Below, piece after piece: positions 8,553 through 17,496 of a DNA stretch of 64,000 nucleotides; the first letter of the stretch is position 1; every line of letters begins with the position of its first letter. Made by a program: the position numbers and the translations under genes. The notes below the pieces were generated by a model. The model was given only the letters and a program-made list of their open reading frames with translations, made no database searches and had not been told where the DNA came from. Source of the stretch: Winogradskyella schleiferi (GTDB taxonomy: Bacteria > Bacteroidota > Bacteroidia > Flavobacteriales > Flavobacteriaceae); the NCBI RefSeq assembly GCF_013394655.1, contig NZ_CP053351.1, positions 2,262,501-2,326,500 on the forward strand, read 5' to 3'.

Positions 8553-10519
8553 TAACCCTTATTTTTCGCTAGTTCTTCAGATAATTCTTTAGCAAATTTA
8601 ACCAATCTCCAGTTATGGTGTGATTTTGCGTTTTCTAATTTAGCCATACATTCCTCATTACAGGATTTTATCATTTTTAAATACCGGAATGCATTCATTC
8701 TCAAGTCTGCATTGTGCTCTTCACCTGTATAACTCAACAGCTCACTAAACAAGGCCTGTTTGTTGTCTGCTTCATAGAATGGTGTACTGAGATTTAGCAC
8801 AATCCATAACAGCCTCACATTTTTATCGCTGAAACCAACGACATTTCTTGTTTTAAAAAGATATTTTGCCCGATCCTCAGGAAAACTGGACCAAAGATTG
8901 TACAAGGCATTTTCTATAGTAATATAAGATTTATCATCTAAAAGCGTTTCATAGTCGTCCTTTAAACTTTTTGGTATTTGACGAACGTGCTGAGAAATTG
9001 CTTGACGCACTTTTAAACCGTTGTTAAATGTTTCGGCAGTCACAAGCTCTGGAACTTGTGAAATGATTTTTGCTTTAGCCTCATCTGAAACATAATATTT
9101 AAGGTATTCGGCACACTTAGAGGATTTAGCAAAGCAATCTACCATTAAAAATTCGTTTATATAGGTGGATTGCTGTTGCAATATATCAAAGGCATTATCC
9201 ACAGGAAACGCTTTTTGCTTAATCCATAAATTTACAAAACTAGACAAAGATCTTCCATACACGCGCTCAACTTCTTTGATAAAATCAGAGGTTTCCACAT
9301 TATCAAATTGGTATTTCTCGAGGTAATTTTTCACGGCTTGCCTAAACACCTTGTCGCCAACTTTTGTTCGTAAGGCATGCAACACCCAAGCGCCTCTTTG
9401 GTAGAACGTCAAGCTACTCGACTCAGGATTCAAAAGTGACGTGCCACTTCCCGAAAGATCTTGTTTACCTAACTCTATTGCAGACTCCAAAAGTTTAAAA
9501 TAAAAATGGTCATCTCCAAAAATATCGCGCTCAGCCAATGAAGCATAATAGGTTGCAAATCCTTCCTGAAGCCAATGATGTTCGCCAGATTTTGCCGTTA
9601 CCAAATTACCAAACCATTGATGCGCCAACTCATGTGCATTAACATTGACATAGTTTTTATCATTAAAACCAATGGAATCGACTACAAAGGCATCCGAAAA
9701 AATAGTGAGACTTGTATTTTCCATGCCAGCATATAGAAAATCGTGTACGGGAACTTGTTTGTAATTTTGCCATGGATAAGCGTAACCTATTTCTTCTTCC
9801 AGAAAATCGAACATTTGTTTTGAGTAGCGATAGGTCTGTTCAATTTTTAGGGAATCTTCTGGGTAATAATAATATTCCAGTGGAATGCCGCTTTTTGAAG
9901 TTTCAGTTTTTTCGTTGTATTTGCCTATTGCTAATGCTACTAAGTAGCTTGACATTGGTTTTTTCATGTCAAATTTTACAATTCGCATATCAGGATCAAA
10001 TATTGTCATTTCAGAATCCATCTTACCATTCGAAAGAATTTCGTATGATGGTTTGAAAGCAATTGACAAATCAAACTCTACTTTTTCATTGACATCATCA
10101 AAACTTGGCAACCAATTACTTGTGTACTTTCCTTGACCTTGCGTCCAGATTTGCCAATTGTTTTTTCTTTTAAAAAAATATAGCGCTTTTTTAGGCTGAG
10201 CAGAATATTTAAAAAAAACATCATACTCCTCACCAGCTTTATAATGACTTAATAGCCATAATTTATTACCATCATATTTAAACTTAACTCTGTCGTGATC
10301 ATCCAACTCAAAAGTAAAATTCATATTCTTAGCATCAACAAATACCGAATCCACATCCTTTAGTATTTTAAATTTTAGAGCAACAGACCCACTGATTTTT
10401 GACGAATCGGGCTCAAAAGACAATGCAGTCTCTAATTTTAAAAAATCTACATAATCAGTCTGCTGAGCAAAGGACAAACTCGCAATTAAAAGGCAAAAAA
10501 GAGCAAAATTTTTCTTCAT
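8552..10519 (-). CDS. M1-family metallo-aminopeptidase
   Basis: The 655-residue secreted zinc aminopeptidase has a signal peptide (MKKNFALFCLLIASLSFAQ), the substrate-binding AGMEN motif, and the zinc site HELAH followed 18 residues later by the third ligand (WLQEGFATYY). A C-terminal helical region completes the usual M1 plan, although it is shorter than in PepN. The ATG at 10517-10519 is chosen because the signal peptide starts there; the longer reading frame opens with a TTG. It is the first gene of the operon with two patatins and lycopene cyclase. It probably cleaves N-terminal residues from peptides in the periplasm. Confidence 0.92.
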   Translation of the reverse strand: MKKNFALFCLLIASLSFAQQTDYVDFLKLETALSFEPDSSKISGSVALKFKILKDVDSVFVDAKNMNFTFELDDHDRVKFKYDGNKLWLLSHYKAGEEYDVFFKYSAQPKKALYFFKRKNNWQIWTQGQGKYTSNWLPSFDDVNEKVEFDLSIAFKPSYEILSNGKMDSEMTIFDPDMRIVKFDMKKPMSSYLVALAIGKYNEKTETSKSGIPLEYYYYPEDSLKIEQTYRYSKQMFDFLEEEIGYAYPWQNYKQVPVHDFLYAGMENTSLTIFSDAFVVDSIGFNDKNYVNVNAHELAHQWFGNLVTAKSGEHHWLQEGFATYYASLAERDIFGDDHFYFKLLESAIELGKQDLSGSGTSLLNPESSSLTFYQRGAWVLHALRTKVGDKVFRQAVKNYLEKYQFDNVETSDFIKEVERVYGRSLSSFVNLWIKQKAFPVDNAFDILQQQSTYINEFLMVDCFAKSSKCAEYLKYYVSDEAKAKIISQVPELVTAETFNNGLKVRQAISQHVRQIPKSLKDDYETLLDDKSYITIENALYNLWSSFPEDRAKYLFKTRNVVGFSDKNVRLLWIVLNLSTPFYEADNKQALFSELLSYTGEEHNADLRMNAFRYLKMIKSCNEECMAKLENAKSHHNWRLVKFAKELSEELAKNKG

Positions 10520-10674
10520 ATATTTAATCAAAATCAAGAACAAGACCAAAGTAAAGATTTTATATGGTTACTTAAAAGTTAGTCATTATAAATAACATAA
10601 CTTTAATGATTCTTCATTTTTTCAGGACGACAAACCAAAGCATAGTCTCTAAATAAAGTTAATTCATAAAAGAG

Positions 10675-10694
10675 ATTCCTGCCTTCGCAGGAAT
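10675..10694. repeat. REP-like hairpin before recG
   Basis: ATTCCTGC and GCAGGAAT form a perfect 8-bp stem around the tetraloop CTTC, with an AT-rich surround. The type (CCTGCnnnnGCAGG) recurs in flavobacterial intergenic DNA. It lies 17 nt before the recG start, so it would be in the recG leader if transcription starts upstream. Confidence 0.6.
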
Positions 10695-10711
10695 TAATTA
10701 AATTCGCAACT

Positions 10712-12814
10712 ATGAGCGTGAATTTACAAACTCCCATTGATTACCTAAAAGGTGTTGGTCCGAACCGGGCGGATTTGTTGCGCTCAGAATTGGGAATTAA
10801 AACCTATCAAGACCTCATTAATTTATTCCCAAACCGCTATATAGATCGAACTAAATATTACAAAATCAACGAATTACAGCGCAATAATGCTGAAGTTCAG
10901 ATTATAGGACAAATAACTGGATTTAGAGAAGTCGCACAAAAACGAGGTAAACGTTTGGTTGCTGATTTTAGAGACGATACCGGAATGATGGAGTTAGTTT
11001 GGTTTCGTGGCCAGAAGTGGATTAGAGAAAGTCTAAAAGTTGGCCAACCTTATGTGATTTTCGGAAAGACCAATTGGTTTAGCGGAAAATACAGCATGCC
11101 TCACCCTGAAATTGAATTGCAGTCCGAACACGAAAATAATTTACGTTCTGCCATGCAAGCCATTTATCCTTCCACCGAAAAATTATCAATTAAAGGGATT
11201 ACGAACAAAGTGGTCTCTAAAATAATGCAACAATTGTTTTTGGAAACCAATGGACGATTTACAGAAACTCTACCCGACTCCCTTCGATCCGAATTAAAAT
11301 TAATTTCAAAATCTGACGCCCTTTTTAATATTCATTTTCCGAAGTCTCCAGAACTACTTTCCAAGGCTCAATTTCGACTAAAATTTGAAGAATTATTTTA
11401 CATTCAATTGCAGTTAATTATTAAAAACCTCATTCATAAATCAAAAATAAAAGGCTTTACTTTTGACAAAGTAGGCCACTATTTTAATACGTTTTACAAA
11501 GACCTTTTAGCGTTCGAATTAACCAATGCGCAGAAACGGGTTTTAAAAGAAATTAGGCAGGATTTAGGAAGCAATGCCCAGATGAATCGACTTTTGCAAG
11601 GTGATGTAGGCTCTGGAAAAACCATTGTCGCCTTTATGTCAATATTGATGGGGCTTGACAACGGTTTTCAATGTTGCTTAATGGCTCCGACTGCTATTTT
11701 GTCAGTCCAACACTACCAAGGATTAAGTAAGTTATGTAAACCACTTAATATCAGTATTTCATTGCTTACTGGCTCAACTAAAACTTCAGAACGAAAGGAA
11801 ATTCATAAAAATCTTGAAAACGGCAATTTACAGATCTTAGTCGGTACACATGCACTGCTTGAAGATAAGGTTAAATTCAAAAATTTAGGGCTCGCCATTA
11901 TCGATGAGCAACATCGTTTTGGCGTGGAACAACGGAGTAGATTATGGCACAAGAATACCTCTCCTCCACATATTCTTGTGATGACCGCAACTCCAATTCC
12001 CAGAACCTTAGCCATGTCAGTTTATGGTGACTTGGATATCTCTGTAATTGACGAATTACCAGCCGGTAGAAAACCGATAAAAACGGTTCATAGATTTGAT
12101 AGTAATCGTCTGAAAGTTTTCAAATTTATAAAAGATGAAATTGCTCTGGGAAGGCAAATTTATATCGTCTATCCCTTAATTCAAGAGAGCGAAAAAATGG
12201 ATTATAAAGATTTAATGGATGGTTATGAAAGTATATCGCGAGAATTTCCAATGCCAGATTATCAAATTTCAATTGTTCATGGCAAAATGAAACCAGCAGA
12301 CAAGGATTTTGAAATGGAACGTTTTGTGAATGGCGAAACCCAAATCATGGTAGCCACAACGGTTATTGAAGTTGGTGTCAACGTACCGAACGCTTCAGTA
12401 ATGATTATTGAAAGTGCGGAACGGTTTGGTCTATCACAATTACACCAATTGCGAGGACGTGTTGGTCGTGGTGCAGAACAAAGTTATTGTATTTTAATGA
12501 CTAGCCACAAACTTGGAGAGAATAGCAAAACCCGAATACAGACTATGGTCAGTTCTACTGATGGCTTTGAAATTGCTGATGTGGATTTAAAACTTAGAGG
12601 TCCTGGCGATATCATGGGAACACAACAAAGTGGTGTTTTAAATCTTAGAATTGCAGATATCATAAAGGATAAGGATATTTTGCAGCAAGCACGTTATTAT
12701 GCTAAAAACATATTAAAGCTTGATCCCAGTTTAAAATTGACAGAGCACAAACCGATTCTTAACACCTATAGGGAAATGAGTAAGTATCGGAATATTTGGA
12801 ATTATATTAGCTAA
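10712..12814 (+). CDS. recG: ATP-dependent DNA helicase RecG
   Basis: RecG remodels stalled replication forks and branch-migrates Holliday junctions. The 700-residue length fits the family (E. coli about 690). An N-terminal wedge/OB domain (IGQITGFREVAQKRGKR at about residue 66) precedes a superfamily 2 helicase core: Walker A GDVGSGKT with Lys303, the DEQH box (IIDEQHRFGVEQR), motif III ATPIPRT, and the C-terminal motifs TTVIEVGVNVP and QLRGRVGRG. The RecG-specific C-terminal block FEIADVDLKLRGPGD is present. It is a single gene facing the PfpI gene, with a shared terminator hairpin immediately after its stop. Confidence 0.97.
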   Translation: MSVNLQTPIDYLKGVGPNRADLLRSELGIKTYQDLINLFPNRYIDRTKYYKINELQRNNAEVQIIGQITGFREVAQKRGKRLVADFRDDTGMMELVWFRGQKWIRESLKVGQPYVIFGKTNWFSGKYSMPHPEIELQSEHENNLRSAMQAIYPSTEKLSIKGITNKVVSKIMQQLFLETNGRFTETLPDSLRSELKLISKSDALFNIHFPKSPELLSKAQFRLKFEELFYIQLQLIIKNLIHKSKIKGFTFDKVGHYFNTFYKDLLAFELTNAQKRVLKEIRQDLGSNAQMNRLLQGDVGSGKTIVAFMSILMGLDNGFQCCLMAPTAILSVQHYQGLSKLCKPLNISISLLTGSTKTSERKEIHKNLENGNLQILVGTHALLEDKVKFKNLGLAIIDEQHRFGVEQRSRLWHKNTSPPHILVMTATPIPRTLAMSVYGDLDISVIDELPAGRKPIKTVHRFDSNRLKVFKFIKDEIALGRQIYIVYPLIQESEKMDYKDLMDGYESISREFPMPDYQISIVHGKMKPADKDFEMERFVNGETQIMVATTVIEVGVNVPNASVMIIESAERFGLSQLHQLRGRVGRGAEQSYCILMTSHKLGENSKTRIQTMVSSTDGFEIADVDLKLRGPGDIMGTQQSGVLNLRIADIIKDKDILQQARYYAKNILKLDPSLKLTEHKPILNTYREMSKYRNIWNYIS

Positions 12815-12817
12815 AAA

Positions 12818-12843
12818 AAAGACACCCAGTTAAGGATGTCTTT
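12818..12843. terminator. Bidirectional terminator between recG and the PfpI gene
   Basis: AAAGACACCC (12818-12827) pairs with GGATGTCTTT (12834-12843) with one mismatch around a 6-nt loop. The A-run before it serves as a U-tract for the leftward gene; the rightward T-run is short. Confidence 0.65.
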
Positions 12844-12873
12844 CAGTATTTTAAGTTTTGCTTATTTATGAGA

Positions 12874-13434
12874 TTACGCAGTCTGCTCTTCATGTTTACC
12901 TTCATAAACTTCTTCAACGATTTTAGCGTTGAATGCTGGTAAATCATCAGGATTTCTGCTTGTGACCAATCCAGAATCTACAACCACTTCTTCATCTACC
13001 CAATTAGCACCTGCATTTATCATGTCGGTCTTAATTGAGCTATAAGAGGTTATTTTTCTGCCTTTTAGGACACCTGCTTCCGCTAATAACCAAGGACCGT
13101 GACATATTGCTGCTACTGGTTTATGGTTGTCAAAAAATGATTTTACAAATGACACTGCATTTTTATCGTTTCTTAATATATCTGGATTTATTTGACCTCC
13201 AGGCAAAACCAAAGCGTTGTAATCTTTTTGATCGACTTCGCTCAGTGTTTTATCAACCTTGTAGGATTGGCTCCAATTTCCATCAGACCAACTTTTAATC
13301 TCTCCAGATTCCAGAGATACAATATGTACGTCTGCTCCTGCGTTTTCCAAAGCTTTCTTTGGTTCTCTTAATTCGCTTTCTTCAAATCCGTTTGTAGCTA
13401 ATATAGCTACTGTTTTTTTATTTAAATTTTCCAT
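12874..13434 (-). CDS. DJ-1/PfpI-family protein
   Basis: This cytosolic class-I glutamine-amidotransferase-fold protein has 186 residues. The nucleophile elbow is A-I-C111-H112-G-P, with Glu19 in GFEESEL at the position that activates the cysteine in PfpI-type proteins. Family members include peptidases, glyoxalases/deglycases and chaperone-like stress proteins, so the exact activity is open. It is the last gene of a leftward set (Pmp3-like micro-protein, NAD(P)-binding protein, this gene), with 71 nt of AT-rich spacer upstream and a terminator downstream. The grouping points to a general stress function (inference). Confidence 0.9.
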   Translation of the reverse strand: MENLNKKTVAILATNGFEESELREPKKALENAGADVHIVSLESGEIKSWSDGNWSQSYKVDKTLSEVDQKDYNALVLPGGQINPDILRNDKNAVSFVKSFFDNHKPVAAICHGPWLLAEAGVLKGRKITSYSSIKTDMINAGANWVDEEVVVDSGLVTSRNPDDLPAFNAKIVEEVYEGKHEEQTA

Positions 13435-13505
13435 TTTTATGTTTTATTATGTTATGTGTATAATTTTCTTTTCGTAGTATTCAAATTCAATTCAATAGGT
13501 TAAAC

Positions 13506-14147
13506 CTAACTAACCACGGCTGAAGATGCACTCAAAGCTTCCCCTATTAGCGTATCGCCTTCCAAAATTTCAAATGTTGAATTTTTAGGCGCATCATCAT
13601 GCAGCGCCCTAACTAAGGTTTGTGCAACATCTGCCCTACTGATTTCGCCTTGTTTGTTAAATTTTGCTTTTAATTCAATTTTTCCCTTTCCTTCGGAGTT
13701 ATTTAAAGTGCCTGGTCTTACAATCGTATAATTCAATCCACTGTTTTTAAGATGTTCGTCGGCATTTTGCTTAGCTTCTAAATAATCTTGCAGATCTTCA
13801 ACGGCTTCAGGATTATCAGCTCCCATGGAACTTAGCATTACAAATTTTTTCACATTCGCCATTTTTGAAACAGCTATTAAGCGTTTTGCCCCTTCTTGAT
13901 CAACTTCAACGACGTTTTTACCTCCAGAGCCAGCAGCAAATATCACTTTATCAATACCCTCAATGGCATGCGTTAGATCTTCGGTTAAATCGGCGCATAC
14001 CGTATCAATCTTTTGATTTGAAAACTGATCCATTTGTTCACGCTTTCTTACCATTGCGATGGGATTAAAGTATTGTGAAGCTTTTAAAAGTTTAACTATT
14101 TGTTTTCCCGTGGTGCCATTAGCACCTGCGACTAGTATATTTTCCAT
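13506..14147 (-). CDS. Atypical SDR / NAD(P)-binding protein (NmrA-like)
   Basis: The 213-residue Rossmann-fold protein has the atypical-SDR nucleotide motif G8-A-N-G11-T-T-G14, a conserved acidic CADLTED segment, FVMLSSMGAD at the strand that carries the catalytic serine in SDRs, and the YTIVRPGTL segment typical of the SDR_a5/YwnB-type group. No complete YxxxK pair is obvious, so it may sense nucleotides or reduce small quinone-like substrates. It lies 11 nt after the Pmp3-like gene and upstream of the PfpI gene, in a probable operon. Confidence 0.85.
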   Translation of the reverse strand: MENILVAGANGTTGKQIVKLLKASQYFNPIAMVRKREQMDQFSNQKIDTVCADLTEDLTHAIEGIDKVIFAAGSGGKNVVEVDQEGAKRLIAVSKMANVKKFVMLSSMGADNPEAVEDLQDYLEAKQNADEHLKNSGLNYTIVRPGTLNNSEGKGKIELKAKFNKQGEISRADVAQTLVRALHDDAPKNSTFEILEGDTLIGEALSASSAVVS

Positions 14148-14158
14148 TATTTTTTATA

Positions 14159-14311
14159 TTAACTATTTACGTAAAATGCATAAATGACGCCTGGCAACCA
14201 TCCTATTAAGGTTAAAATTAAACTAATAAGAAACTCTGTCCCTAAGCCATGTTTTAGAAAAACCGCTAAAGGTGGAAGCAGAATACATAAGATTACTGTT
14301 AGTATTGACAT
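14159..14311 (-). CDS. Pmp3/YqaE-family membrane micro-protein
   Basis: A 50-residue reading frame opens with ATG at 14309-14311: MSILTVILCILLPPLAVFLK, then a short polar turn and a second hydrophobic segment with IGWLPGVIYAFYV. The pattern of two membrane helices, with PPLAVFLK in the first and GWLPGxIYA in the second, is the signature of the Pmp3/YqaE family, small plasma-membrane proteolipids linked to salt and cold stress and membrane potential in yeast, plants and bacteria. The stop is followed 11 nt later by the NAD(P)-binding protein gene. Family assignment is strong despite the small size. Confidence 0.9.
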   Translation of the reverse strand: MSILTVILCILLPPLAVFLKHGLGTEFLISLILTLIGWLPGVIYAFYVNS

Positions 14312-14626
14312 AATTTTTGATTTTTTTGGTTCAATTCGAAGTTACTTAGAATTACCACCAAACCTTATCGCTAATGGATTCTATATTAATCCGATTAATA
14401 ATTTGGCAAAATTTTATGATTGTAATAGAATTGATCTATTTTTAAGCATCTTAAAACTTTTATTCATTTCACTTATTATCGGTTTAAACCTTCCTTTCGT
14501 TTATAATTTTAAAAATTGAGGAATAATATTATTAAAAATTGTGATAAAACTATAGTTGAACACTAGCAAAATCTATGGGTACGCAACTAATAAAATTTAA
14601 CCAACAAAAACCACCAACCAAACACG
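14312..14626. other. Intergenic region between two divergent genes
   Basis: This AT-rich spacer of 315 nt separates the leftward Pmp3-like gene from the rightward Nramp-like gene. Both should be transcribed from here, but I see no good TTTG/TAnnTTTG pair. A reading frame crosses it on the plus strand (14184-14519), but it runs antisense through the Pmp3 gene and has no coding-like composition. I see no other gene. Confidence 0.5.
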
Positions 14627-15880
14627 ATGTCTAAACTAAAAACGCTTTTAAAGAACCTTGGTCCTGGACTTTTATTTGCTAGTATGGCCATAGGTACGTC
14701 GCATTTAGTTCTTTCCACAAAGGCTGGCGCACAATATGGCTGGATTATGATTATTCCAATCATCTTAGCCAATGTCTTAAAATATCCTTTTTTTGAGTTT
14801 GGTATTCGCTATACTAATGTTACAGGAAAAAGTATTATTGAAGGTTACCATAAAAGAGGCAAAGGCTATTTGTGGCTTTATGCTTTGATAACTTTGATAA
14901 CGAGTGTGGCAGGTCCTGCTGCACTTTGTTCGATAACCGCAGGACTTTTTATCAACCTCTTTGGTATTGAAGGTATTTCCTTTACTACGATTGCCGTTTG
15001 CTTATTTGTTTTTAATAGTATTTTATTAATTATTGGTAAGTATAAACTTTTAGAGACCACTTTAAAATTTCTAATTCCTATCCTATTTATTGCTTTGCTG
15101 GCAACAACTATTCTTGTTATCAATTCAGGATCGGCAACGACCATAGTTAACTTTGATCCACCTAAACTATTTGACGAATTAGGTGTTTTGTTTTTGATCA
15201 CATTAATTGGTTGGATGCCTACAGCTGTTGAAGCCAGTAGCTGGTTGAGTCTTTGGAGTGCTGAAAAATATAAGGTTGACCAATATAAACCAACTTTGAA
15301 AGATGCGTTACGGGAATTTAATACGGGTTATATATTAACGGCTAATCTTGCTATTTTCTTCCTAATTATTGGATGTATGACACTTTACGGTTCTGGAACC
15401 GAATTGAGCGGTAATGCCATAACCTTTGCGGATCAGGTCATCACGTTATTTACCATCCATATTGGTGATTGGGCCTATGTTTTTATAGCAGTATCTGCCT
15501 TTGCAACAATGTACAGCACTTGCCTTACGCAACACGATGCCATTTCGAGGGTTAGTATTGATATCATTGGATTACTTGTTGGAAAACATGAAAAATTTGC
15601 TGGTAAAAAATACTACGCTATAGGCATCATTATTATAGCTATTGTTAGCATAGTTGTCCTCTATACTCTGGGTGCTAATTTGGAATTAATCCTTGCAATT
15701 GCAACAACGACCTCATTCGTTTTGGCACCAATTATTGGGTATATGAATTTGAGAAATGTGATGAGCAGTGATGTTCCCGAAGCTGATCGTCCTAAAAGAG
15801 GATTACAAACATTGACTTATCTCGGAATCAGTTTTTTGTCATTGCTGGCGTTTTATTATGGTTGGATTTTGATTTTTTGA
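14627..15880 (+). CDS. Nramp-superfamily transporter with altered metal-binding motifs
   Basis: The 417-residue inner-membrane protein has about eleven hydrophobic helices in the Nramp/APC-type fold. Helix 1 begins with the family's GPG (residues 12-14) but where classical Mn/Fe transporters have DPGN this protein has G-T-S-H (23-26). The helix-6 motif MPH reads MPT (GWMPTAVEAS). The two metal-ligating residues of helix 1 are therefore missing. It may transport another cation or work by a different coupling, as some Nramp-related subfamilies do (family knowledge; substrate unknown). It stands alone, divergent from the Pmp3-like operon. Confidence 0.8.
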   Translation: MSKLKTLLKNLGPGLLFASMAIGTSHLVLSTKAGAQYGWIMIIPIILANVLKYPFFEFGIRYTNVTGKSIIEGYHKRGKGYLWLYALITLITSVAGPAALCSITAGLFINLFGIEGISFTTIAVCLFVFNSILLIIGKYKLLETTLKFLIPILFIALLATTILVINSGSATTIVNFDPPKLFDELGVLFLITLIGWMPTAVEASSWLSLWSAEKYKVDQYKPTLKDALREFNTGYILTANLAIFFLIIGCMTLYGSGTELSGNAITFADQVITLFTIHIGDWAYVFIAVSAFATMYSTCLTQHDAISRVSIDIIGLLVGKHEKFAGKKYYAIGIIIIAIVSIVVLYTLGANLELILAIATTTSFVLAPIIGYMNLRNVMSSDVPEADRPKRGLQTLTYLGISFLSLLAFYYGWILIF

Positions 15881-15968
15881 AATTAATGGCATTCAACTAA
15901 GACTATATTTTCATATCGAAAAATTCACCTGTTGCGAAAACAAGTTCATTAATCAGTGGAAGAATTTG

Positions 15969-17441
15969 TTAACGTGAATAATTAGGGGCCTCCTTAGTAA
16001 TTGTCACATCATGTGGGTGACTTTCGTTAATGCCAGAACTTGTAATCTTTACAAAACGACCTGATTCTTTTAAGGTTTCGATGTCTTTGGCACCACAATA
16101 ACCCATTCCTGCTCTAAGACCACCTACAAATTGATGGATACTTTCTACCAATTCGCCTTTATAAGGCACACGACCAACAATACCTTCTGGCACTAATTTT
16201 TTGATATCATCTTCTACATCTTGAAAATAACGGTCTTTACTTCCCTGTTTCATGGCTTCAACAGAACCCATGCCTCTATAAGATTTGAATTTTCGGCCTT
16301 CGTAGATAATGGTTTCTCCCGGACTTTCTTTTGTTCCCGCTAAGAGCGATCCTAACATTACGGTATCTGCTCCTGCTGCAATCGCTTTAGGAATATCGCC
16401 TGTATAACGAATACCTCCATCAGCAATAACAGGAACACCAGTGCCTTTTATCGCAGCAGCTACTTCTAAAACCGCAGAAAACTGAGGAAATCCAACGCCT
16501 GCCACTACTCTAGTTGTACAAATTGAACCTGGACCAATTCCGACTTTAACGGCATCTGCACCAGCTTCAACTAAATATTTTGCGGCTTCACCTGTCGCAA
16601 TATTGCCGACAATAACTTCAAGCTTAGGGAATTTCTTTTTAATTTCTTTAAGCACCATGACTACGCCTTTGGTATGACCATGAGCTGTGTCTATAATTAC
16701 CGCATCAACACCAGCTTTTACCAAAGCTGAGGCTCTTTCTACCGCATCACCTGTAACTCCAATAGCAGCAGCCACACGCAATCTTCCGAAAGTATCTTTA
16801 TTAGCATTTGGCTTTTGGGTCACTTTAGTAATGTCTCTAAATGTAATTAGCCCTACTAATTTAAAGTTGTCATCTACGATGAGTAATTTTTCGATTTTAT
16901 TTTGTTGAAGTATTTTTTCAGCATCCTTTAAAGAGGTTCCGACAGCGGCAGTAACCAAGTTTTCCTTGGTCATAACTTCTACGATTGGCTTAGTGTTTTC
17001 GTGCTCGAAGCGTAAATCGCGATTGGTTACAATCCCTTTTAGTTTTCCGTCGTCATCCACAATCGGTATGCCGCCAATACTATGTTCTGCCATATTGGAC
17101 TTGGCATCGAAAACTGTTGCCGTTAATGGTAAGGTAACTGGGTCGATGATCATACCGCTTTCCGCACGTTTTACACGACGCACTTTATCAGCTTGTTGCT
17201 CAATCGTCATGTTCTTATGCAACACACCTATTCCGCCTTCTTGTGCCATGGCAATTGCCATTTTACTTTCGGTTACCGTATCCATTGCTGCGGAAATCAC
17301 AGGAATGTTAATAGTAATGTTTCGTGTAAATTTTGTTTGAATATTGACTTCGCGTGGTAGTACTTCAGAAAATGCTGGAACTAATAGGACGTCATCGTAA
17401 GTGAGACCTTCACCTAAGATTTTATTTTCGTGTGCTGTCAT
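15969..17441 (-). CDS. guaB: IMP dehydrogenase
   Basis: GuaB oxidises IMP to XMP with NAD, the committed step to GMP. The 490-residue protein has the (beta/alpha)8 barrel interrupted by two CBS domains (about residues 90-205), the catalytic-loop cysteine in [11 protein letters not shown], the GxGxG-type phosphate site [12 protein letters not shown] and the flap [10 protein letters not shown]. The start at 17441 ([20 protein letters not shown]) matches family N-termini; an in-frame ATG eight codons earlier overlaps the predicted promoter and is unlikely to be transcribed. It is a single-gene unit. Confidence 0.97.
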   Translation of the reverse strand: MTAHENKILGEGLTYDDVLLVPAFSEVLPREVNIQTKFTRNITINIPVISAAMDTVTESKMAIAMAQEGGIGVLHKNMTIEQQADKVRRVKRAESGMIIDPVTLPLTATVFDAKSNMAEHSIGGIPIVDDDGKLKGIVTNRDLRFEHENTKPIVEVMTKENLVTAAVGTSLKDAEKILQQNKIEKLLIVDDNFKLVGLITFRDITKVTQKPNANKDTFGRLRVAAAIGVTGDAVERASALVKAGVDAVIIDTAHGHTKGVVMVLKEIKKKFPKLEVIVGNIATGEAAKYLVEAGADAVKVGIGPGSICTTRVVAGVGFPQFSAVLEVAAAIKGTGVPVIADGGIRYTGDIPKAIAAGADTVMLGSLLAGTKESPGETIIYEGRKFKSYRGMGSVEAMKQGSKDRYFQDVEDDIKKLVPEGIVGRVPYKGELVESIHQFVGGLRAGMGYCGAKDIETLKESGRFVKITSSGINESHPHDVTITKEAPNYSR

Positions 17442-17464
17442 GGCAATTAGGATATAATTGCGCA

Positions 17465-17472
17465 CAAAGATA
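17465..17472 (-). promoter_or_regulatory. guaB -7 element
   Basis: The minus strand reads TATCTTTG, a perfect TAnnTTTG. No good TTG lies 19 nt upstream, so only the -7 half is convincing. The predicted start near 17459 leaves an 18-nt leader to the ATG at 17441 and excludes the alternative start at 17465. Confidence 0.45.
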
Positions 17473-17496
17473 CAACTAATATTACATTTAAAGTTA

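Noticed and set aside
14184..14519. 111-codon plus-strand frame in the Pmp3-Nramp spacer
   Set aside because: It runs antisense through the Pmp3-like gene, whose family motifs are clear, and shows no recognisable protein features.
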